Part shown: positions 56,441 to 62,995 of the stretch, piece after piece
Position numbering within the stretch: position 1 is the stretch's first letter
Layout of the letters: each line of letters begins with the position of its first letter
Source of the DNA: Actinomycetota bacterium
GTDB lineage: Bacteria > Actinomycetota > Thermoleophilia > Miltoncostaeales > Miltoncostaeaceae
Length of the DNA: 64,000 nucleotides
NCBI GenBank assembly: GCA_016870155.1
Contig: VGCE01000003.1
Coordinates: 164,977 to 228,976, forward strand
Direction: 5' to 3'
Program-made: the position numbers and the translations under genes
Notes under the pieces: model-generated
Seen by the model: the letters and a program-made list of their open reading frames with translations, nothing else
The model's database searches: none
What the model was told of the DNA's origin: nothing

Positions 56441-57553
56441 CTAGTCGGAGGGCAGCATCACCCAGAGCTCCGGGCGCCCTGCGTTGCAGTGCACCGCCCG
56501 CCCCAGCAGGCCGAGCATGCACCACGACATCGGCAGCGCCATGCGTGCCACGTGCCAGGGGCGCACCCGGGGCCGGGGTGAACCCAGGCGCGCGATGCGA
56601 CGGTCGGCCGAGGGGATGGGGTGGAAGATCACCTCCACCGCGTTGGGGCGGTCGGGCTCGTCGTCCTGCAGGCCGTCGAGGATGCGGATCACCCGCGCCA
56701 CGCGGTCGGCGGGGTATTGCGCGGCGGCCGCGGCGTCGGCGGCCATCACCCCCGGTCGGCTCACCGACGGCAGCACCAGCAGGCCGATGAACGACCACAG
56801 CGTGAACCACGCGCCCACGGCCACCACCTGGCCCACCGACTCCACCCCGCCGCCCGGCAGCGCGACGGCGATGGCCACCCCGCCCACCGTCCATGTGGCG
56901 GCCAGCAGAAGGCCGTACCAGCAGGGGCCGTACGCCACCGATCGACGCCGGGTGATCTCCACGTCGAGGTCGCTCCCCAGTTCGTGGGTCCAGACCTCGG
57001 GGATGATGACCCGCCCGCCGAAGCCCGCGATGCCGCCGGTGAAGCCGGGGTCATCAGCTGCCATCAGCACCACGTCGTAACCTGCCGCACCGCCGGCGCC
57101 CGAGGCCATGCGCCGCTCCGGGCCGAGGTCGGCCACCATGCGCGCCAGCGGCACGCGTGCCACCCCGATGAGCTGAGCGAGCACGGCCACCACGACGATC
57201 GCCGCGCCGAATCCGCCCGCACGGCCCGCAGCGATGACCGCCAGCACGGCCAGCACCATCACCACGGCCTGCACCAGCACGCCCCGCGCCCATGCGAGCA
57301 CCCAGGCATCGCGGTCGGGGCAGCGCCTGCCGAACCTTCGCGGAAGGATGTACCCGCCGAGGGCGTCGAAGGGCAGGCTCACCACCACGTATACGCCGAG
57401 CACGGCAGCGAGAGACGCCGCCTGATCGCTGAAGTCCGCGTCAGGCCCCGGGAGCGCCGATGGCCCGCCCGCGGAGAGGAACGCCATGGCCGCGATCACC
57501 CAGATTCCCACTGCGGTGATCCCGACCAGCAGGCGGGCGCGCGCGTACGTCAC
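56441..57553 (-). CDS. Polytopic membrane protein, possibly degenerate M48-like
   Basis: A 370-aa protein with five or more hydrophobic helices (LLVGITAVGIWVIAAMAF, VLGVYVVVSLPFDALGGY, VLVQAVVMVLAVLAVIAAG, and a pair near 215-260). Around residue 180 it has FTGGIAGFGGRVIIPEVW and HELGSDLDVEITRRR. This resembles the region of M48 peptidases where HExxH should be, but the second His is missing. No enzymatic function can be claimed. The GTG start is six bases after a TAACTT box. Confidence 0.65.
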   Translation of the reverse strand: MTYARARLLVGITAVGIWVIAAMAFLSAGGPSALPGPDADFSDQAASLAAVLGVYVVVSLPFDALGGYILPRRFGRRCPDRDAWVLAWARGVLVQAVVMVLAVLAVIAAGRAGGFGAAIVVVAVLAQLIGVARVPLARMVADLGPERRMASGAGGAAGYDVVLMAADDPGFTGGIAGFGGRVIIPEVWTHELGSDLDVEITRRRSVAYGPCWYGLLLAATWTVGGVAIAVALPGGGVESVGQVVAVGAWFTLWSFIGLLVLPSVSRPGVMAADAAAAAQYPADRVARVIRILDGLQDDEPDRPNAVEVIFHPIPSADRRIARLGSPRPRVRPWHVARMALPMSWCMLGLLGRAVHCNAGRPELWVMLPSD

Positions 57554-57559
57554 GCCCCG

Positions 57560-57565
57560 AAGTTA
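57560..57565 (-). promoter_or_regulatory. -10 element, leaderless start at 57553
   Basis: TAACTT on the minus strand, six bases upstream of the GTG. Confidence 0.45.
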
Positions 57566-57599
57566 CCAGCGCATTGGAGGCGCCCTCGGGGGATCCGCG

Positions 57600-58304
57600 C
57601 TAGCGCGTGAGCGCGGCGAAGGCCGCGAAGCCTCGCGCGCTGCGGTCGACCAGTGCATCGGAGTGCCGGGCCGCCCCGTGCCGCAGCGCCGCCGTCGCGT
57701 CGGGGCCGATCACGGCCTCGGCCTCGGCGCGCATCACCGGCTCGGCCAACCAGGAATCCACCAGGGCGGCATCGGCCTCGGGGTGGAACAGCACGCCCCA
57801 CGCATTGCCCGTGCGGAAGGCCTGCACGGGGGTGATGGCCGATCGTGCGAGGGCGGTGGCCCCGCGCGGCAGCCCGAAGACCTCGCCATGCCAGTGCAAG
57901 GCCACGGTCATGGGCGCCAGAGGGCCCAGCACGGGGTCGCGCGGGTCGGCCACCTCCACCGGCAGCCAGCCGATCTCCGGGCGCGGCCCCGGCGCCACCT
58001 GCGATCCGGCAGCGCGGGCGATCACCTGCGAGCCCAGGCAGATGCCGAGCATCGGCGTGCCGAGGGCCAGGGCGTCGCGCACCCAGGCGATCTCCGCGGC
58101 GACGCCGGGGTGCCGGTCGGTGTCGTTCACGCTCATGGGGCCGCCCATCAGCACGGCTCCCCGCACGGCATCGAGGGGCGGCAGCACCGAACCAGGCTCG
58201 AGCACGTCCACCACCTGCAAGGGAATGCCATCGAAGGCGTCGATGACGCGGTGCGGCCCCTCCCACGGTGCGTGCCGCACCACCAGGAGCGGGCGATCCG
58301 GCAT
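57600..58304 (-). CDS. Class I glutamine amidotransferase-like protein
   Basis: A 234-aa GMP-synthase-like amidotransferase, stand-alone domain. The nucleophile motif is MLGICLGSQVIARA and the catalytic His/Glu motif is GVLFHPEADA. The oxyanion strand is VLMGGPMSVND. Its partner synthase is unknown. It is seven bases downstream of the LLM oxidoreductase gene and is probably in the same operon. Confidence 0.85.
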   Translation of the reverse strand: MPDRPLLVVRHAPWEGPHRVIDAFDGIPLQVVDVLEPGSVLPPLDAVRGAVLMGGPMSVNDTDRHPGVAAEIAWVRDALALGTPMLGICLGSQVIARAAGSQVAPGPRPEIGWLPVEVADPRDPVLGPLAPMTVALHWHGEVFGLPRGATALARSAITPVQAFRTGNAWGVLFHPEADAALVDSWLAEPVMRAEAEAVIGPDATAALRHGAARHSDALVDRSARGFAAFAALTR

Positions 58305-58311
58305 GGCTTCG

Positions 58312-59451
58312 CTAGCCCCCGTCCCGCTCGCGGGCGTTCTTCTCGCGCGCAGCCTCGACCCCCGCCACCCGCTGCTCGTGCAGGTGCGCGGCCCTTGCGC
58401 GGGCGATGTCACCCGACGCCCTCAGGCCGTTGAGTGACCCCTGCATCTCTGGCATCACGAAGCGGGCAAGCAACTCGTACGAGCGCCGCGTGGCCTCGGG
58501 CCCCGCCCACTCGTGCCCCCAGCACAGGAAGGTGCCGAAGCCCCCGGTGCGCTCCTCGAGCTCCCGGATGAACTCCACGAGGTCGTCGGGCGTGCCGATC
58601 ACCCACGATCCGGCCTCGATCATCTGGTCGACGGCCATGTGCTTCGGCCCCGGCACCGGAGCCGGGCGCCCCGTGAGCGCCTGCACGTACTCGAACATCC
58701 ACTCCCCGCCCGCGACGCGGACGTCCTCAAGGGCCTGCTCGCGCGTCTCGGCCAGGTGCACCGGCACCACGATGCGCCACTCATCGCGCGAGGCCGCGCG
58801 GCCGGCCCTGTCTGCGGCCTGCTCGGTGATGGCCCACTGGGCGGCCAGGTCGGACGCCCCGAAGAACAGCGACAGCGGCGCCGCGCCCACCCGCCCGGCC
58901 AGCGCCATGCCGAAGGGCGATTCGAGGCTGGGGATGCCCAGCGGCGGGTGGGGCCGCTGGTAGGGGCGCAGTTGCAGCACGGCGTCGTGCAGTTCCCAGC
59001 CCGGGCCCGACGCCGTGATGGGCTCGGTGCTGGTGAGGAGGTGCAGGATCACCTCAAGGGCCTGCTCCATGCGGTCGCGTATCTCGGCTGCCGGGATGCC
59101 CAGCATCGCGGCGTCCGACAGGTGCCCGCCGGGGCCTACGCCCAGGCTCACGCGCCCGCGGGTGAGGTGATCGAGCAGCACGATGCGGTCGGCCACCATG
59201 AGGGGGTGGTGGTAGGTGAGGCTCACCGCGCCGGTGCCGAGGCGGATGTGCTCCGTGCGCTCGGCGGCCACCGCCAAGAAGATCTCCGGCGCCGCGATGT
59301 ACTCCCACCCGGTGGTGTGGTGCTCGCCCACCCAGACCTCGTCGAAGCCCAGGCGGTCCATGTGCACGATCAGGTCGAGGTCGCGCTCCAGCGCAAGCGT
59401 GGGGTTCTCGCGCGGGTCATGGAACGGAGCGAGGAAGGCACCGAAGCGCAT
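58312..59451 (-). CDS. LLM-class flavin-dependent oxidoreductase (bacterial luciferase-like)
   Basis: A 379-aa TIM-barrel monooxygenase or dehydrogenase using FMN or F420. Characteristic segments are FDEVWVGEHHTTGWEYIAAP, HIRLGTGAVSLTYHHPLMVA, RIVLLDHLTRGRVSLGVGPG and VIGTPDDLVEFIRE. The cofactor is not evident from the sequence. It overlaps no gene but is only three bases from the lipoprotein gene upstream, forming an operon. Confidence 0.87.
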   Translation of the reverse strand: MRFGAFLAPFHDPRENPTLALERDLDLIVHMDRLGFDEVWVGEHHTTGWEYIAAPEIFLAVAAERTEHIRLGTGAVSLTYHHPLMVADRIVLLDHLTRGRVSLGVGPGGHLSDAAMLGIPAAEIRDRMEQALEVILHLLTSTEPITASGPGWELHDAVLQLRPYQRPHPPLGIPSLESPFGMALAGRVGAAPLSLFFGASDLAAQWAITEQAADRAGRAASRDEWRIVVPVHLAETREQALEDVRVAGGEWMFEYVQALTGRPAPVPGPKHMAVDQMIEAGSWVIGTPDDLVEFIRELEERTGGFGTFLCWGHEWAGPEATRRSYELLARFVMPEMQGSLNGLRASGDIARARAAHLHEQRVAGVEAAREKNARERDGG

Positions 59452-59454
59452 CGG

Positions 59455-60297
59455 TCAGCCGCCGAGCAGCCCTGCGATGGAGTCGAGGCTCACCTCGCGC
59501 GCGCCGCTGGGCGCCGTGATCTCCACGGCCTGGTTGAAGTCGGAGATGCTCGCGCTGATCTGCAGGTCGATGGCCTTGACGGCCTCGGCGGCCGCGAGGG
59601 GATCCTTCGAGACCACGTCGGCCGCGGCCTTGTGGATGAGCAGGTCCTCCTGGCCCACCCACACGTCCACCACGCCGGTCTCCAGATCGCCGTCCGGTCC
59701 GCCCGCGCCGGGCGTCACCGTGCCCTCGGCCCCAAGGCCGCCCGCGAGCCCGCCGATGTCCTCGGCCAGCGCCGTCTCGTCCACGTCGCCCCGGATGTGC
59801 ACCACCTGCACGCCGCCCAGGTCCTCCGTGCCTACGATCTGCGGGTTGGTGATCCACCCCGCGATCGCCGGCGCGAGCTGGGTGGCGTCGAGCGACTCGA
59901 CCGTCTGGGCATCGACGTCGAGCTTGATCGCCTGCCCGAGCACGGTGAGGTAGAGCGAGTCGCCCACCTTGGTGGCGTTGGCCTGGATGGGGCCGGGGCC
60001 CAGCTTGGCCGTGAGGTCGAGGGTGAAGTCGCCCGGATCCTCCGCGCCGCCCTCGCCGTTGATGTCGAGGGGGTTGGCGAGCAGGGTGCCCACTGCGCCG
60101 TCGGCATCGATGTCCACGTCGGCCTTCACGTCCACCCCGAAGCGGTACGACGTGAGGGCCTCGGTGCGCTTCGCGCTCTCGGCAAGCACCTGCTCGGCGC
60201 TCATTCCCTGGGTCATGTCGGTGCCGCCGCCCCCGCAGCCCGCGAGCAGCGCGGCACCGGTGATGAGCGCGGTCAGGGCGGTGAGGGGTCTGGCCAT
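59455..60297 (-). CDS. LppX/LprG-like lipoprotein
   Basis: A 280-aa envelope lipoprotein. The signal peptide ends in the lipobox ALLAGC, so the cysteine at about residue 21 is lipidated by Lgt. The mature domain (SAKRTEALTSYRFGVDVKAD, DLLIHKAAADVVSKDP) has the beta-sheet layout of LppX/LprF/LprG proteins, which carry lipids between membrane and cell wall. Start ATG 60297 lies next to the palindrome GGTATACC shared with the divergent gene at 60321. First gene of a three-gene operon. Confidence 0.83.
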   Translation of the reverse strand: MARPLTALTALITGAALLAGCGGGGTDMTQGMSAEQVLAESAKRTEALTSYRFGVDVKADVDIDADGAVGTLLANPLDINGEGGAEDPGDFTLDLTAKLGPGPIQANATKVGDSLYLTVLGQAIKLDVDAQTVESLDATQLAPAIAGWITNPQIVGTEDLGGVQVVHIRGDVDETALAEDIGGLAGGLGAEGTVTPGAGGPDGDLETGVVDVWVGQEDLLIHKAAADVVSKDPLAAAEAVKAIDLQISASISDFNQAVEITAPSGAREVSLDSIAGLLGG

Positions 60298-60303
60298 GAG
60301 GTC

Positions 60304-60313
60304 GGTATACCAT
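60304..60313. promoter_or_regulatory. Overlapping divergent -10 elements
   Basis: The palindrome GGTATACC (60304-60311) contributes TACCAT (60308-60313), seven bases before GTG 60321 on the plus strand. On the minus strand it gives TATACC, six bases before ATG 60297. The two start codons are only 23 bases apart, so the two promoters should compete for RNA polymerase. Confidence 0.45.
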
Positions 60314-60320
60314 GCCGCGC

Positions 60321-61070
60321 GTGCCAGCGACACTCGAGCTCATCCCCCTTGGCACCGGTGCGGCCTTCGGCCTGCCGGACCAGGCGCAGGCGGGATACTT
60401 GGTGCGCGCAGGCGACACATCGGTGATGCTCGACATGGGATCGGGCACGTTCAACCGCCTGCTCGCCCTGGTGGACCCCGTGGAGCTCGATGCCGTGGTG
60501 ATCACGCACCTGCACCCGGATCACCTGTCCGACCTGCTCGCGGCGCGCGTGTACATGGCCCACGGGCCGGGCATCGGGCACCCCCTGCACGTGCACGCCC
60601 CTCCCGGCCTGATGGACCGGCTCGAGGGCATCGCCGGCGGCGAGACCTGGGCCGGCATCGAGGCCTTCGAGCTCCCCGCGGGGTCCGGCACGCTCGAGAT
60701 CGGCGAGCTGGTGATCACCCACTCCGAGGTGCCGCACCTGCCGCCCACCCATGCCCTGCGCGTGGAGCACGGGGGCAAGTCGATCACCTACGGCGCCGAC
60801 TGCCGGGTGAACGACGCCCTGCCGGTGCTGGCCGAGGGCACGGATATCCTCGTGATCGAGTCGACCTTCGGCACGCAGGACGTGCCCGCCGACGCCATGC
60901 ACCTGAATGCCCGCGAGGCAGGTGAGATCGCCCGCGCCGCCGGGGCCAAGCGGCTGCTTCTGGTGCACGGGGAGTCGGGCACCGACCGCGGGGGGTCGGT
61001 GCAGATCGCCCGCGAGGCCTTCGGGGGGCCCGTGGAGTGGGCCCGCGAGCGCCACGTGTACGCCGCGTGA
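60321..61070 (+). CDS. MBL-fold hydrolase, RNase Z-like
   Basis: A 249-aa metallo-beta-lactamase-fold enzyme similar to ribonuclease Z/ElaC. THLHPDHLSDLL gives the H-x-H-x-D-H motif, followed by ITYGADCRVNDA and HLNAREAGEIARAAGA, then LLLVHGES. Possible substrates include RNA 3' ends or cyclic nucleotides. An ATG at 60312 is in frame, but it sits inside the -10 hexamer, and GTG 60321 fits the leaderless pattern. Coupled by GTGA to the small membrane gene. Confidence 0.82.
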   Translation: MPATLELIPLGTGAAFGLPDQAQAGYLVRAGDTSVMLDMGSGTFNRLLALVDPVELDAVVITHLHPDHLSDLLAARVYMAHGPGIGHPLHVHAPPGLMDRLEGIAGGETWAGIEAFELPAGSGTLEIGELVITHSEVPHLPPTHALRVEHGGKSITYGADCRVNDALPVLAEGTDILVIESTFGTQDVPADAMHLNAREAGEIARAAGAKRLLLVHGESGTDRGGSVQIAREAFGGPVEWARERHVYAA

Positions 61071-61351
61071 GCCCCGACCCCGCACGACGCCCGCCCCGTC
61101 GCTTCGGCGGCAACTCCGTGGCCGTCGCCATCATCCTCAGCCTCATCATCCCCGGGCTCGGGCACCTCTACATCGGCCGGTTCGGGCGGGCCCTCATCTG
61201 GTTCATCGGTGGCCTGCTCATCGGCATCATCCTCGACCAGCAGGGCAGCCTCACCCCCGGCAGCCTCATCGTGCTCGGGGTGCTGGGCGTCCTGGCCGCG
61301 ATCGACTGCCTGGTGATGCTGCGCTTCTTCAAGCTGGACAAGCCCCGGTGA
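61067..61351 (+). CDS. Small membrane protein (TM2/DUF6677-like)
   Basis: A 94-aa protein with three hydrophobic helices. VAVAIILSLIIPGLGHLYIGRFGRALIWFIGG is the conserved first hairpin (the G-x-GHxY-x-G pattern of small membrane proteins), followed by LIVLGVLGVLAAIDCLVML. The GTG start overlaps the RNase-Z-like gene and its stop overlaps the Nif3 gene, so it is central to a three-gene operon. Function unknown. Confidence 0.78.
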   Translation: MSPDPARRPPRRFGGNSVAVAIILSLIIPGLGHLYIGRFGRALIWFIGGLLIGIILDQQGSLTPGSLIVLGVLGVLAAIDCLVMLRFFKLDKPR

Positions 61352-62139
61352 ACACCGGGGAGCTCCTCGCGGCGCTCGACGCCCTGGCCCCGGCTCGCCT
61401 GGCGCAGGAGTGGGACAACGTGGGGCTCATGGTGGGCCGACGCGACCGCCCGGTGACCCGGGTGATCGTGGCGCTCGACCTGCGCGCGGCCGTGCTCGAC
61501 GAGGCGGCCGCCGAGGGTGCCGACCTGGTGCTGGTGCACCACCCGCCGATCTTCCCGGCGATGTCGGCGGTCACCGACGCCCGCACCGCCGGCGCCCTGG
61601 TGCTGCGGGCCGCCGAGGAGAAGGTGACCGTGGTGGCCGCCCACACCAACCTCGACTCCGCCGCGGGCGGGCTCAACGACCACATGGCCGCGGCGCTGGG
61701 CATCACCGGCACTGCGCCGCTCGTGCCCGACCCGGCCGACCCCGCGGTGGGCCTCGGCCGGGTGGGCGAGGTGGCCCCCACCACGCTCGGCGCGCTCGCC
61801 GCCGCCGCGGTGGCCGCCTACCGGCCCGGCGGCGTGAACACCGGCGTGGCCGGAGACCCCGACCGTCCGGTGACCCGCGTGGCGGTGTGCACCGGATCGG
61901 GTGGATCGTTGGTGGACGCCGCCCGCGAGGCGGGCGCCCACGCCTACGTGACCGGCGACCTCAAGTACCACGACGCCGACGCGGCCGAGGGCATGGGGCT
62001 GGTCAACGTGCCCCACGGGGTGGTGGAGCAGCACGCCGTGGCGGCGTGGACCCCGCGCCTGGCCGAGGCCCTCGCACCCTCCGGCGTGCAGGTGCGGTTC
62101 ACCTCAGTGGACACCGACCCGTGGCGGGATGCCTGCTAG
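61348..62139 (+). CDS. Nif3-like dinuclear metal centre protein
   Basis: A 263-aa member of the NIF3/DUF34 family (YbgI-like), which forms hexameric rings with a two-metal site. Metal residues are in ARLAQEWDNVGLMVG, LVLVHHPPIFP, VAAHTNLDSAAGG and GVVEQHAVAAWTPR. The family's function is unsettled. GTG 61348 overlaps the preceding gene (GTGA). Followed by tRNA-Gly. Confidence 0.9.
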   Translation: MNTGELLAALDALAPARLAQEWDNVGLMVGRRDRPVTRVIVALDLRAAVLDEAAAEGADLVLVHHPPIFPAMSAVTDARTAGALVLRAAEEKVTVVAAHTNLDSAAGGLNDHMAAALGITGTAPLVPDPADPAVGLGRVGEVAPTTLGALAAAAVAAYRPGGVNTGVAGDPDRPVTRVAVCTGSGGSLVDAAREAGAHAYVTGDLKYHDADAAEGMGLVNVPHGVVEQHAVAAWTPRLAEALAPSGVQVRFTSVDTDPWRDAC

Positions 62140-62154
62140 TCTCCGCGCCGCTTC

Positions 62155-62228
62155 GCGGATGTAGCTCAGTTGGCTAGAGCGTCTGCTTGCCATGCAGAAG
62201 GTCGAGGGTTCGAGTCCCTTCATCCGCT
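62155..62228 (+). tRNA. tRNA-Gly (GCC)
   Basis: A 74-base cloverleaf. Acceptor GCGGATG (62155-62161) pairs with CATCCGC (62221-62227), discriminator T at 62228. D arm GCTCAGTTGGCTAGAGC, anticodon stem TCTGC/GCAGA with loop TTGCCAT, anticodon GCC. T loop TTCGAGT. The 3' CCA is not encoded. The last nine bases overlap the 3' end of the PAP2 gene on the other strand. Confidence 0.95.
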
Positions 62229-62918
62229 CCTCGCCGGGGCCCCGTTCGCACGGGGCCTCGCTGTTTGCGGGGCCTGGCGCGCAGAGGTGGACAGCCAGAT
62301 GCCCAGCGCACCCGCCAGCGCGAACGCCACGGTGCCCGCGCTGAGGCCGCCGATCACGTCGGTGAGCCAGTGGGGCCGCAAATACACCCGCGTGATCGGG
62401 ATCAGCAGCGTGATCACCGCCCCCAGCACCACCGGCCAACGCGTGGCGCGCAGTGCCGGGATCACCAGCGTGGCCACGATGCCGAGCACCAGCCACAGCG
62501 CCCCGTAGGTGGAATGGCCTGAGGGGAATGACGTTCCGCTGCCGGATGCCACGGCATCCAGCGGCCGTGCGCGTTCCACCACCATCTTGCCCACCCGCAC
62601 GAGGGCGATCGCCAGCAGCATGCCCCCGCCCACCGCGATGGCGTGAGGCCACCTGCGGAACGCCAGCAGCGCGACGGTGACGACGCCGGCGGTGATCCAC
62701 GCCACCAGCGAGTCGCCCAGGTGGGTGATGCCCCGAGCCACGGTGATCACGCCGCTGTTGGCCAGGTCGGCCATGCGGTCGTGCACCCACACGTCCACCC
62801 CGAGCGGCTGCGAGCCGCCGGCGAGGATGATGGCCGCGAGGCCCAGCAGCACCGCCCCGGCGACCGCGGCCGCGACGAGGAGCATGCGAAACGCGCGCGG
62901 GGGAGAGGGGTACTTCAT
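62220..62918 (-). CDS. PAP2-family phosphatase
   Basis: A 232-aa membrane lipid phosphatase, possibly undecaprenyl-pyrophosphate or phosphatidic acid phosphatase. The three signature motifs are KMVVERARP, FPSGHSTYGALW and TRVYLRPHWLTDVIGG (here TR replaces the usual SR). Six hydrophobic helices. The sequence ends inside tRNA-Gly on the opposite strand and contains the tRNA terminator hairpin. Substrate not predicted. Confidence 0.88.
   Translation of the reverse strand: MKYPSPPRAFRMLLVAAAVAGAVLLGLAAIILAGGSQPLGVDVWVHDRMADLANSGVITVARGITHLGDSLVAWITAGVVTVALLAFRRWPHAIAVGGGMLLAIALVRVGKMVVERARPLDAVASGSGTSFPSGHSTYGALWLVLGIVATLVIPALRATRWPVVLGAVITLLIPITRVYLRPHWLTDVIGGLSAGTVAFALAGALGIWLSTSARQAPQTARPRANGAPARSG
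62238..62257 (+). terminator. Terminator after tRNA-Gly
   Basis: GGCCCCGT (62238-62245) pairs with ACGGGGCC (62250-62257) around TCGC, followed by TCGCTGTTTG. It lies within the opposing PAP2 coding sequence. Confidence 0.5.
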
Positions 62919-62995
62919 GGCGCGGGCGTACCTCCGCGCCCTCGCGATCGCGCTCCCGGTGCCCTAGCCCGAGTGCCGGCCCGGCGTGCGGGCGG

